From the NCBI RefSeq assembly GCF_042186555.1, contig NC_133332.1:238717015-238781014 (forward strand): DNA of 64,000 nt, in the 5' to 3' direction. The notes beneath the pieces are model-generated. The model searched no databases, was not told the origin of the DNA, and was given only the letters and a program-made list of their open reading frames with translations. The stretch is from Aquarana catesbeiana (taxonomy: Eukaryota > Chordata > Amphibia > Anura > Ranidae). A program made the translations under genes and the position numbers. Positions 1 through 10,783 of this stretch are shown here, piece after piece; the stretch's first letter is position 1, and every line of letters begins with the position of its first letter.

Positions 1-1009
1 GGGTTGCTTCTCAGCCAAGGGAGTGAGCTCACTCACAATTGTGCCTAAGAACACAGCCATGAATAAAGAATGGTGCAAAAGCATCCGCTAAAGCCGCGTA
101 CACATGAGCAGAATGTCCGACATAAAAAGTCAGACGGAAGCTTTTCATCATCTATTCCGATCGTCTGTATGCCTCATCGGACTTTTTTTTTTTTAAAGTT
201 TTGACGGACCTAGAAATGGAACATGTTCTAAATATTTCCGACAGAACCAATTCCTCTCAGGAAAACCGATCATCTGTATGCTGTTCCGACGGACCAAAAA
301 CGACGCATGCTCTGAAGCAAGTACGAGACGGAAGCTATTGGCTATTGAACTTCCTTTTTCTAATCCCGTTGTACGTGTTGTACGTCACCGCGTTCTGGAT
401 GGTCGGACTTTGGTGTGACCGTGTGTATGCAAGACCGCTTGAGCGGAATTCCGTCAGAGAAACCTTCAGAGTTTATTCCGACAGCAAAACCGGTCATGTT
501 ACGTGGCATTCCAACCATCCAAGAACAGTTTGGTGAAGAACAATGCCTTTTCCAGCATGTTGAAACACCTTGCCATAAGGCAAAAGAGATAACTAAGTGA
601 CTTGGGGAACAAAAGATATAAATTGTGAGTCCATGGCCAGGAAACTCCCCAGACCTTAATCCCATTAAGAACTTGTGGTCATTTCTTGAGGCGGTTAAAA
701 AAAACCCCCCACAAATTCTGACAAATTCCAAGCACTGATTATGCAAGAATGGGCTGCCATCAGTCAGGATGTGGCCCAGGGGGAATTGCAGGTTTTGAAA
801 AAAAAAAAAAAGGGTCAACACGTCAAATATTGACTCTGCATAAACTTAATGTAATTGACAATAAAAGCCTTTGACACTTATGAAATGCTTGTAATTATAC
901 TGCAGTATACCACTGTAACATCTGACAAGAAGCTCTAAAAACACTAAAGCAGCAAACTTTGTGAATGTTAATATTTGTGTCATTCTCAAAACTTTTGGCC
1001 ATGGCTGTA
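1..1009 (+). mobile_element. Tc1/mariner transposon relic (3' part), split by a MITE
   Basis: The left edge of the window lies inside a Tc1/mariner DNA transposon. After the MITE at 92-508 the transposase C-terminal part continues, with QHVETPCHKA near 555 and PGNSPDLNPIKNLW near 640-680, the usual D-x-NPIxxxW region just before the last catalytic acidic residue. The reading is broken by a stop after about 600 and by frameshifts. The 3' untranslated part and right terminal repeat run to about 1009, where the sequence reads as a family-typical end before TA. The left half lies outside the window. This is a dead copy; no functional transposase can be read. Confidence 0.8.
92..508. mobile_element. 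Harbinger-like palindromic MITE, copy 1
   Basis: The ends are inverted copies: GCCGCGTACACATGAGC on the left, and on the right the reverse complement of TGCCACGTAACATGACCGG. The inside is full of CCGAC/GTCGG repeats shared with copies at 1311-1737, 52904-53187 and 57070-57408. It interrupts the Tc1 transposase region, because transposase-like sequence resumes at about 509. The target duplication is not clear in this copy; the better copies show 3-bp TAA or TTA. It codes for nothing. Assignment to Harbinger rests on the 3-bp target sites and is inference. Confidence 0.65.
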
Positions 1010-1310
1010 CATTCTCAAAGAGAAGTCTATTCCTTTGCTTTTACGCACCCATTCTGTTGGATTGGTGGGCACTTTCTAAGCAATTCAACACCAAGCCTCT
1101 GTAACCGCCGCTTGGTCTTCTGTTTATACCTTTTCAAAGTTTTACCAGGTGGCTGTCCAAGGTAAAGTTCTCACAGCGGCTCTCTGAGGTTGGGTCTTCT
1201 GACCCTTGTTGGGCCTGTTTGCACCATTCTGTTCTCCTTCTTGTTGCCCAACCTTTCTATGCTTAGGGGTGTCCCATGGTGTATAAATCTGCCTGTGTTC
1301 TGTACTGTAA
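1010..1310. other. Unassigned spacer
   Basis: No gene, RNA or clear repeat boundary was recognised between the Tc1 end and the next MITE. Several short open frames on both strands have no recognisable protein family. Confidence 0.5.
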
Positions 1311-1737
1311 TGCCCTGTACACACGGTCGGACTTTGTTTGGACATTCTGACAACAAAATCCTAGGATTTTTTCCGACGGATGTTGGCTCAAACTTGTCTT
1401 GCATACACACGGTCACACAAAGTTGTCGGAAAATCCGATCGTTCTAAACGCGGTGACGTAAAACGCGTATGTCGGGACTATAAACGGGGCAGTGGCCAAT
1501 AGCTTTCATCTCTTTATTTATTCTGAGCATGCGTGGCACTTTGTCCGTCGGATTTGTGTACACATGATCGGAATTTCCGACAACAGATTTGGAAAATTTT
1601 ATATCCTGCTCTCAAACTTTGTGTGTCGGAAAATCCGATGGAAAATGTGTGATGGAGCCTACACACGGTCGGAATTTCCGACAACAAGGTCCTATCACAC
1701 ATTTTCCGTCGGAAAATCCGACCGTGTGTACGGGGCA
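1311..1737. mobile_element. Harbinger-like palindromic MITE, copy 2 (complete)
   Basis: This is the clearest copy of the family. It starts TGCCCTGTACACACGGTCGG and ends with the inverted form GACCGTGTGTACGGGGCA. It is flanked by TAA at 1308-1310 and TAA at 1738-1740, a 3-bp target duplication as in PIF/Harbinger elements. A second internal set of inverted GGTCGGAATTTCCGAC-type repeats gives a strongly palindromic interior. It has no coding capacity. Confidence 0.75.
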
Positions 1738-1740
1738 TAA

Positions 1741-2040
1741 GAGGAATTTTGACTTGCCTGTAAATTCCATATTTTGGCGTACAGGACACAGGCCACCCTC
1801 TTTACCCTTTCTTGGTTTTCTCTCTATTGCTTGCTAAAAAAACCTCAAAGTGGGGTAGGGTTATAGGGAAGGTGCCCAGGAAGCGAGTCCTCTAAAGCCT
1901 TGCCAGTGTCAATTCAACTGAAGGTACATGCTTATAGCCCATGTCTTATGATTATTCTGCCTGTTTCCTGTACTTCCAGATATAGAATTTTCAGGCAAGT
2001 CAAGTGCGGGGTTGATCCTTGATTGTCCCTTGGTTCACAG
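1741..2040. other. Unassigned spacer
   Basis: No gene or element boundary was recognised here. It contains ordinary mixed-composition sequence and a run of A at about 1835. Confidence 0.5.
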
Positions 2041-2490
2041 TCAGGATGATCGGTGCAGCAGAAGGGACAGCTGTGAACACCGATCACCCTGTATAGCTGA
2101 CATCAGCTTCTCCTTCTCTCCCTCCCGCGGCTGACGGCTAAAAAGCCATACAGGGAGATTAGTGATCACAGCTGTCCCTCCTGCTGCACCGATCATCTCC
2201 GACTGTTCTTTGTATCCTCCTCTTCCAACCCCCCTCCGTGTCTCCCACCCCCCCCTCCATCTTCTCCGGCTCCCTGTCCTCCTCCGCCCCCCCCCCCCTC
2301 GTCCCCCACAGCCGGCTTTCTTCCTCTTCCGCCAGCTGTGGGGATCTGTCAGGATGGAGAGCAGAGGAAGGGACTGGTCATTTACCAGCCCCTGACTTTT
2401 TTGAATTGCCACAGTGAGCGAGATTGCTCCTGTGTCCTGTGAAAACTGAGCAGAGTAACCTGTGTGTTACTCTGCTCAGTTTATGAATGG
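2041..2490. repeat. Two inverted repeats flanking a C-rich block
   Basis: The first palindrome has arms at about 2043-2095 and 2150-2206, both containing the CAGCTGT and GATCGGTGCAGCAG core in opposite orientation. The second, at about 2395-2485, has arms CTGAGCAGAGTAAC and GTTACTCTGCTCAG. Between them is a CT-rich tract (2218-2330) ending in a long C run. Similar blocks occur near 24510-24760, 25540-25690 and 33050-33360, so this is a dispersed frog repeat, probably a non-autonomous DNA element. Open frames here are compositional. Confidence 0.55.
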
Positions 2491-3190
2491 ACAGGAGCCC
2501 ACTGTCTTCTGTTTATTCATCTTCAATGCTGAGAAAGGGACTGGGGAATCTTTCTCAAAGGGGAGATGTCAGGGTTCTATTTATACCTCTTATATCTTAC
2601 CAAAGTGTCCTCCCCCCCCCCCACCCCCAAACAAAGTTCATTAGAATTTCATTTTTTTATATATAAACAAAAATTATAAAAAATTAAATTATAAAATAAA
2701 AAACTACTGACACCACCCCCCTCCCTTACCAACACTGTCCACTGCCCCAACCCAAAATTGTAAAAAATATTAGAGAAAGTTATTAACAACAAAAAACTAC
2801 TGACACACTGCTCTACTGACACTGTCCACTACACCCACCCCCAATCATTGTGAAAAACTAAAAATAAGAATGTAAGAAAATAATAATAAAAATAAAGAAC
2901 TACTGACACCATCCTGCACACACTACTCACCACTGTACACTCCACACTCCTCACATGCACATTATACCCACCTACATACACTCCGCCCTCCTCTCCTGCA
3001 CATACTACCCACCACCATACACTCCGCACTGTACATTCTCTATTTAACATTACTACATTCTGCACTGCATGTAAGTCATCTCAGACTCTATAAAACCACA
3101 CCCCATTTAAGCCACGCTCAATATGTAGCATGGTTTAGGCCACGCCTACCTCCCTGAAATGAGTTTTTGCAGGTTGGGATGTCTGAGGAG
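2491..3190. repeat. AT-rich repeat with diverged ACTACTGACAC units
   Basis: Imperfect tandem segments each combine an A/T-rich stretch with ACTACTGACAC (near 2702, 2796 and 2901). The same motif lies directly beside the LINE at 31988-32035, so this is part of the dispersed repeat into which that LINE inserted. There is also a C run at 2610-2625. No gene was seen. Confidence 0.5.
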
Positions 3191-4259
3191 GTAAGGGGAT
3201 AAAAAAGTAATCATAGTTTAGGAAAACTAAAAAGGAAATATATAGGTGGTGGTGGTGGTGGTGGTGACGAAATGTATGCACAAAACTCGTTGTGTACGAG
3301 TTGTTTGAAGCGGGTTAGGGGTGCTTTCCCATAGAGTTTTATTGTGTCCCGTGGTTTTGGTGCTCTTTCTAAAAGTGCACCAAAACTCCTGCATGCTGCA
3401 TCTTCGGTGTAGTTTTAGAAAGCACATCAAACATGCGTAACCCAATATAACTGTATGCGAAAGTGCAACCAACCTGCTCCAAACAAGCGTGTACAAACCA
3501 CACCGCATCAGTGTGAAAGCAGCCTTGGACAGGCCAAATGATAAACAGACATCCATTTGAAATATACACTCTAATATATGTACACAATTGGTCAATTTAA
3601 ATAGGAAGGTAAATAGGTCTGTGCACTAGTGTGTCATTAAAAGGCCTCTCATGCACTCAGTACACAACTTATGCAAATATATGAACAAAATGATGGGGGC
3701 ATGTAAAGACTAATTTGGGTGAAACGTGGTAGCCATTTTTGACCTATGGGAGCATAGTGCCGTATGTACTGTCGCTGGTCCCCCTACACTTACTGTTCCA
3801 TAGTAACACTCTTGTACAGCATTAGGCTGAGAGGTGCAGTAGGGACATTTTGTTAAGGGATGTCACAGGAACGCTTCTGAATGCAACCCTGTGTTTGGCT
3901 ACTTTTTTTCTTGGTGACAATGGTCCCCAGTAAAAATAAAGGAGTGAATCTTCCCAATGGGGACCCAGACAACAATAAAATCATGACAAAAAGTCTATCC
4001 CTTTCCCACTGTATCCAAAACAAAAAACATTTTGCCTAGTGATCGACTTTAATTATCAATTCATTAAATCACGAAAATAAAACACTGGGTACAGAACAGT
4101 CCACATCTTAAAAAAAAAAAAAGTGATATACCAGCACGTACTACAACAATATATTAATATAAAAAAGTCCCTCCATTCTCTCTCTTTATTGCCTTCCTAT
4201 ATTCCCCCCTATGTCCCTCCATCACCTCCTTCTCGTCTCCCTCGTCCATTCCTCTCATC
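3191..4259. other. Unassigned repeats, with a GGT microsatellite
   Basis: A (GGT)n tract lies at 3245-3267. Around 3370-3560 is a block with partly inverted CACCAAAACTCC-like segments that resembles a degraded MITE. Near 3880-3990 is a fragment similar to the repeat at 59871-60151 (the AATGGGGACCCA region). The last 90 bases before 4260 are a CT-rich tract that resumes after 6596, showing where the next element landed. No gene was seen. Confidence 0.45.
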
Positions 4260-6596
4260 TAGGGATGAGCCGAACACCAGCCAATTCGGTTTGCACCAGA
4301 ACATGCGAACAGATAAAAAATTTGTGCGAACAATGTTAAAGTCTAATGGACATGAACATGAAAAATCAAGTGTTAATTTTAAAGGCTTATATACAAGTTA
4401 TTGCCATAAAAAGTATTTGGAGGCTCAGGTACTGCCCCAGGGGACATGTATCAATGCAAAAAAAAATTTTTAAAACAGCTGTTTTTCAGAAGAAGTGATT
4501 TTAATAATGCTTAAAGTGAAATAATAAAAATGTAATATTCCTTTAAATATCGTGCCTGGGGGTCCCCTTAGTCTGCCTGTAAAGTAGCGCATCTTTCCCA
4601 TGTTTATAACAGTACAGCAGCAAAATGACATTTCTAAAAGAAAAAAAAATGTAATTTAAAATTGCCCGTGGCTGTAATGTATTGCCGTCTCCCGGCAATA
4701 TACATAAAAAAGCATTTAAAAAAACAGCGTGGGTTCCCCCCTCCAGTCCATTACCAGGCCCTTCAGGTCTGGTATGGATATTAAGGGGAACTTCATGCCA
4801 AAATTTTTAAAAAATGGCGTGGCCCCCCCAAATCCATACCAGGCCCTTCAGGTTTGGTATAGGTTTTAAGGGGAAGCCCGTTGCAAAATGTAAAAAAAAA
4901 AAAATGGCGTGGGGACCCCCCTAATATCCATACCAGACCTTTATCCGAGGATGCGACATGGCAGGCCCCAGGAAAGGGACCTGAACTGTACCAGGCCACA
5001 TGCCCTCAACATGGGGAGGGTGCTTTGGGGTCCTCCCCAAAGCACCTTGTCCCCATGTTGATGGGGACAAGGGGCTTATCCCTACAACCCTTGCCCGGTG
5101 GTTACGGGGGGTCTGCGGGCGGGGGGCTTATCGGTATTTGGAAGCCCCCTTTAACAAGCCCCCCCCTATGTGAATGGGTATGGGAGACGTTATACCCTTA
5201 CCCATTCACCAGAATTAAAAATGACAGCAGACAGTTTTTGACAAGTCCTTACTAAAAAACAAGGGTCCAGCGATGTAAATCCATCATCAATGACGGCGCC
5301 GATGGTCCCGAGAAAAAAAAACAGAAAAATCACGCCTCCATGGGAGGAGTCCCGCCGACTGCCATCTTTTTGCTTTGATAGCGAAGAGCAGGGCCAGCCG
5401 GTGACGTAAACGGGTGACTTCGCCACATATGTCACATGACAGAAGGGGCGGGGTCACCCGGTAACATCACTGGGTGACCTCGCCCATGGCTATATAACAG
5501 CTGTCACCGCGAAAAGGCTGCAGTCGGCGGGATACCTCCCATTGAGGCGGAGGTTTTTTTTTCTCTTGGGAATGTCGGTGCCGTGATTGACGATGGCTTT
5601 ATATCGTGGGACATTTTTTTATTAAATAAAGGAATTTTCAAAAACTGCCGTCTTTTGTTTTTTGACACTTGTACCCCATACCCATTCACATGGGGGGCGG
5701 GATCTGGAGCCCCCTTGTTAAAGGGGCTTCCAGATTCTGATAAGCCCCCACCCGCAGACCCCCACAACCCTTGGGAAAGGGTTGTGGGGATGAGGCCCTT
5801 GTCCCCATCAACATGGGGACAAGGTGCTTTGGGGAGGACCCCAAAGCACTCTCCCCATGTTGAGGGCATGTGGCCTGGTACGGTTCAGGAGGGGAGGACG
5901 GTTCTCCCACCCCCCCTTTTTTCTGTGACCTGCCAGGTTGCATGCTCGGATAAGGGTCTGGTATGGATCTTGGGGGACCCCCAACCATTTTTTTTTAAAT
6001 GTTGTCACGGGGTTCCCCATAAAATCCATATCAGACCTGAAGGGCCTGGTATGGATTTTGAGGGGACCCCCACGCCATTTTTTTTTTTTTGGCGCAGGGT
6101 TCCCCTTAACCACTTCAATACACTGTGTTATATAAACTACACTGCCTGCATTGACTGAATATAGAGTCTACACTGAATATCTAGCCTACGCTAAATGCAG
6201 AGTGTATATATCTATCTCAAATACACTGCCACTAACTAACCTGCCTGCCTAATCTAGCTCAAACTATCTCCATCCACACACTATACACGGATGCTATGTA
6301 AGCAGCCTTATATTGTGTGGGGCGTGGACTTAGTCCCCCTGAGCCATGATTGTGCCTTTGGCCAACTATGGCTCTCTCAGCAGAGCGTGCTGCGATTGGC
6401 CAAAGCATGCAGGTCACGTGCATGCTTTGGCCAATCATCATACAGCAATGCACTGAGATCTTGCAGTGCATTATGGAGCGTTCCACAGCGCTCGAATTTC
6501 CCGCGAACGCCCCATATGTCCGCTTTGTTTTAGAACCAACAAATACCCGATGTTCGAGTTGAACTTACGTTTGACTTGAACCGCGGGCTCATCCCT
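4260..6596 (-). mobile_element. Large fold-back non-autonomous hAT element
   Basis: The ends read TAGGGATGAGCCGAACAC and GCTCATCCCT, matching the ends of the coding hAT at 7903-16113. Its left 300 bp (about 4262-4560) matches, inverted, the right end of that hAT (about 15780-16113). Its right end (about 6350-6596) matches the left end of that hAT (7903-8180), including the repeated TTGGCCAAAGC-type blocks. The interior is a near-complete palindrome: arms about 4731-5340 and 5540-6110, with the centre near 5430. The element has no transposase gene and was probably mobilised by its coding relative. An 8-bp target duplication is not clear, because both flanks are CT-rich. GC-rich open frames inside are palindrome artefacts. 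Confidence 0.75.
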
Positions 6597-6756
6597 TGCC
6601 TCCATCCCTCTCTTACGAAGTCTCATGATAAGCCCTGGGTCAATTGGCAAACTCAAGCCTAGTTCTTAATGACAACCGGTCTGGAATGACCAGGGTCATG
6701 TAAATCATACACCTAAACCCCAGTCATAACAGTATATAACAATAAATTTGATCATA
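6597..6756. other. Spacer between two transposons
   Basis: It starts with the continuation of the CT-rich tract interrupted at 4260, followed by unassigned sequence up to the TA that precedes the Tc1 element. Confidence 0.5.
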
Positions 6757-7103
6757 CAGTATCTCACAAAAGTACACGCCTCAAATTTTTGTTAATATTT
6801 TATTATATCTTTTCATGTGACAACACTGAAAAAATGACACTTTGCTACAAGGTAAAGTAGTAAGTGTACAGCTTGTCTAACAGTGTACATTTGCTGTCCC
6901 CTCAAAATAAGTCAACACACAGCCATTAAGGTCTAAATCGCTGGCAAAAAAAGTACACCCCTAAGTGAAAATGTCCAAATTGGGCCCAATTAGCTCTTTT
7001 CCCTCCCCGGTGTCATGTGACTCGTTAGTGTTACAAGGTCTCAGCTGTGTTAAATTTGGTGTTATCGCTCTCACTCTCTCATACTGCTCACTGGAAGTAT
7101 AAC

Positions 7104-7894
7104 ATGGCACCTCATGGCAAAAAACTCTCTGAGGATCTGAAAAAATGAATTGTTGCTCTACATAAAGATGGCCTAGGCTATAAGAAGATTGCCAAGACCC
7201 TGAAACGGAGCTGCACCACGGTGACCAGGACCATAGAGCGGTTTAACAGGACAGGTTCCACTCAGAACAGGCCTCGCCATGGTTGACCAAAGAAGTTGAG
7301 TGCACAAGCTCAGCGTCATATCCATAGGTTGTCTTTGGGAAATAGACATATGAGTGCTGCCAGCATTGCTGCAGAGGTTGAAGAGGTGGGGGGGTTCAGC
7401 CTGTCACTGCTCAGGCCATACGCCGTACACTGCATCAAATTGGTCTGCATGGCTGTCCCAGAAGGAAGCCTCTTCTAAAGATGATGCACAAAAAAGCCCT
7501 CAGTTTGTTGAAGACAAGCAGGCTAAGGGCATGGATTACTGGAACCATGTCCTGTGGTTTAATGAGACCAAAATAAACTTATTTGGTTCAGATGGGGGCA
7601 ACCTGGTGAGGAGTACAAAGACAAGCGTGTCTTGCCTACAGTGATGCATGCTGGTCGGAGTGTCATGGTCTGGGGCTGCATGAGCAGCCTGGCACTGGGG
7701 AGCTACAGTTCATTGAGGGAACTATGAATGCCACCATGTATTGTGACATACTGAAGCAGACCGTGATCCCCTCCCTTCAAGAATTAAGAACAGGACAGTA
7801 TTCCAACATGATGACTCGACCCCAAACACACCTCCAAGGTAACCACTTCCTTGCTAAAGAAGCTTAGGGTAAAGGTGAAGAACTGGCCAAGCAT
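7104..7894 (+). pseudogene. Tc1-type transposase, N-terminal and central part (broken)
   Basis: The start ATG at 7104 gives MAPHGKKLSEDLKK and then a TGA. Further on, reading different frames, come the helix-turn-helix region (GYKKIAKTLKRS near 7178-7213), a PRHG linker near 7270, and catalytic-domain pieces such as WFNETKINLFG near 7556. The family is a DDE transposase of about 340 residues that cuts and pastes the element through its terminal repeats. This copy has several stops and frameshifts. It ends where the hAT insertion begins, inside the NWPSxSPDLNPID motif, and is completed at 16114. Confidence 0.85.
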
Positions 7895-8526
7895 GTCTCC
7901 AGTAGGGATGAGCTTCGCGTTCGAGTCGAACCCATGTTCGACTCGAACATCGGCTGTTCGATCGTTCACCGAATTGCGAACTTTATGGGCCATTCGCGCC
8001 AAATTCGTGTGGCGCGTCACGGCCCATAATTTACTGCGGCATCGCAGTGCATTGCTGGCTGATGATTGGCCAAGCATGCACTATGACCCGCCCGCATGCT
8101 TGGCCAATCACAGCGCCGTCGGTAGAGAGAGCTGTAATTGGCCAAAGCCAGGGTGGCTTTGGCCAATTATGGCTCAGGGGGTTTAGAACACGCCCCACAC
8201 TATATAAGGCCGCCTACACGGCGGCCCTGTGTAGTGTGTTCTGGCGTGCTGAGAGATAGAGAGAGAGAGAGTGTCATTTCATTTGAGTTAGCTAGATTAG
8301 GCAGGACAGTCAGTGAGTTAGCTGCACTTATAGTGTATTGTGTATATATATGCATCCCAGGTGTTGCATATATATATATACACTGTATTCAGTTTAGCTA
8401 GATCAGTTGCTGTTATCTTCCTAATGACAGGCAGGCTTGTCTTGTTACAGTATTTACAGCTACCTGAAGAAAATTGCTGGTGTTCTTTTGATCCTATTAG
8501 TACCACAGTCAAGCAGCTAGACTATT

Positions 8527-10420
8527 TACAGTTAGTGTAGTGTGTCCTGCTCACAGTGTTCAGCTAAAACTACAAGTTAGTGTAGTGCGACCTCTGCACA
8601 GTGTTCAGCTAAAGCTACAAGTTAGTGTAGTGCGTCCTTCTCACAGTGTTCAGCTAAAACTACAAGTTAGTGTAGTGCGACCTCTGCACAGTGTTCAGCT
8701 AAAGCTACAAGTTAGTGTAGTGCGTCCTCCTCACAGTGTTCAGCTAAAACTACAAGTTAGTGTAGTAAGACCTCTGCACAGTGTTCAGCTAAAGCTACAA
8801 GTTAGTGTGGTGCGTCCTCCTCACAGTGTTCAGCTAAAGCTACAAGTTAGTTTAGTGTGACCTCTGCACAGTGTTCAGCTAAAGCTACAAGTCAGGGTAG
8901 TGCGTCCTCCTCACAGTGTTCAGCTAAAACTACAAGTTAGTGTAGTGCGACCTCTGCACAGTGTTCAGCTAAAGCTACAAGTTAGTGTAGTGCGTCCTCC
9001 TCACAGTGTTCAGCTAAAACCACAAGTTAGTGTAGTGAGACCTCTGCACAGTGTTCAGCTAAAGCTACAAGTTAGAGTGGTGAGACTTCTGCACAGTGTT
9101 CAGCTAAAGCTACAAATTAGTGTAGTGCGTCCTCCTCACAGTGTTCAGCTACAACTACAAGTTAGTGTAGTGCGACCTCTGCACAGTGTTCAGCTAAAGC
9201 GACAAGTTAGTTTAGTGCGTCCTCCTCACAGTGTTCAGCTAAAACTACAAGTTAGTGTAGTGAGACCTCTGCACAGTGTTCAGTTAAAGCTACAAGTTAG
9301 TATAGTGCGTCCTGCTCACAGTGTTCAGCTAAAACTACAAGTTAGTGTAGTGAGACCTCTGCACAGTGTTCAGCTAAAGCTACAAGTTAGTGTGGTGAGA
9401 CCTCTGCACAGTGTTCAGTTAAAGCTACAAGTTAGTGTAGTGCGTCCTGCTCACAGTGTTCAGCTAAAACTACAAGTTAGTGTAGTGCGACCTCTGCACA
9501 GTGTTCAGCTAAAGCTACAAGTTAGTGCAGTGCGTCCTCCTCACGGTGTTCAGCTAAAACTACAAGTTAGTGTAGTGCGACCTCTGCACAGTGTTCAGCT
9601 AAAGCTACAAGTTAGTGTAGTGCGTCCTCCTCACAGTGTTCAGTTAAAACTACAAGTTAGTGTAGTGCGACCTCTGCACAGTGTTCAGCTAAAGCGACAA
9701 GTTAGTTTAGTGCGTCCTCCTCACAGTGTTCAGCTAAAGCTACAACTTGGTGTAGTGTGTCCTCCTCACAGTGTTCATCGAAAACTACAAGTTAGTGTAG
9801 TGCGACTTCTGCACAGTGTTCAGCTAAAGCTACAAGTTAGTGTAGTGCGTCCTCCTCACAGTGTTCAGCTATAACTACAAGTTAGTGTAGTGAGACCTCT
9901 GCACAGTGTTCAGCTAAAGATACAAGTTAATGTAGTGTGTCCTCCTCACAGTGTTCAGCTAAAACTACAAGTTAGTGTAGTGCGACCTCTGCACAGTGTT
10001 CAGCTAAAGCTACAAGTTAGTGTAGTGCGTCCTACTCACAGTGTTCAGCTAAAACTACAAGTTAGTGTAGTGAGACCTCTGCACAGTGTTCAGCTAAAGC
10101 TACAAGTTTGTGTAGTGCGTCCTGCTCACAGTGTTCAGCTAAAGCTACAAGTTAGTGTAGTGAGACCACTGCACAGTGTTCAGCTAAAGCTACAAGTTAG
10201 TGTGGTGAGACTTCTGCACAGTGTTCAGCTAAAGCTACAAATTAGTGTAGTGCGTCCTCCTCACAGTGTTCAGCTAAAACTACAAGTTAGTGTAGTGCGA
10301 CCTCTGCACAGTGTTCAGCTAAAGCTACAAGTTAGTGTAGTGTGTCCTCCTCACGGTGTTCAGCTAAAACTACAAGTTAGTGTAGTGTGAGCTCTGCACA
10401 GTGTTCAGCTAAAGCTACCT
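8527..10420 (+). repeat. 45-bp tandem array (about 41 copies), alternating in pairs
   Basis: The unit is CAGTGTTCAGCTAAARCTAC followed by AAGTTAGTGTAGTGCG and a variable end. Two unit types alternate: one ends CGACCTCTGCA and one CGTCCTCCTCA, so the higher-order period is 90 bp. Because 45 is a multiple of three and one frame has no stop, long open frames result. Their 15-residue repeated pattern is an artefact. The array sits between the hAT left end and its transposase gene. Confidence 0.92.
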
Positions 10421-10660
10421 GTAGAAGGTTGGTGGTGTTTTCCTGATCCTATCACTACCGCAGGCAGCTAAATAAGCTACAAGTTAGTGTAGTGCGAGCT
10501 CTGCACAGTGTTCACCTAAAGCTACCTGTAGAAGGTTGGTGATGTTTTCCTGATCCTATCGCTACCGCAGGCAGCTAAATAAGCTACAAGTTATTTTTTG
10601 GCGAGCTCTGCACAGTGTTCACCTAAAGCTACCTGTAGAAGGTTGGTGGTTTTCTCATAC
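10391..10660 (+). repeat. 107-bp tandem units
   Basis: Units start with GCTCTGCACAGTGTTCA at 10391, 10498 and 10605, a spacing of exactly 107 bp. They combine the 45-bp array unit with an added segment containing GGTTGGTGGTG and CGCAGGCAGC. The third unit diverges after about 10650. Confidence 0.88.
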
Positions 10661-10697
10661 TACAGGCAGGCAGTTGATTTTGCTAGCTGCAGCATCA

Positions 10698-10701
<4 letters not shown>

Positions 10702-10752
<51 letters not shown>
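10702..10752. repeat. (TA)n microsatellite
   Basis: About 25 uninterrupted AT/TA dinucleotides lie just upstream of the transposase start. Confidence 0.95.
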
Positions 10753-10756
<4 letters not shown>

Positions 10757-10783
10757 AGCTTAGTGCAGCTACAGGCCATTAGT

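Noticed and set aside
2162..2395. Proline-rich open frame
   Set aside because: It is purely compositional, from a CT-rich tract between inverted repeats.
4881..6158. GC-rich open frames of 100-190 residues on both strands
   Set aside because: They lie in the arms of the fold-back element and mirror one another.
8540..10390. Long open frames with a 15-residue repeat (SVQLKLQVSVVRP type)
   Set aside because: They follow from a stop-free 45-bp DNA repeat. The period is a multiple of three, and there is no start context or known protein family.
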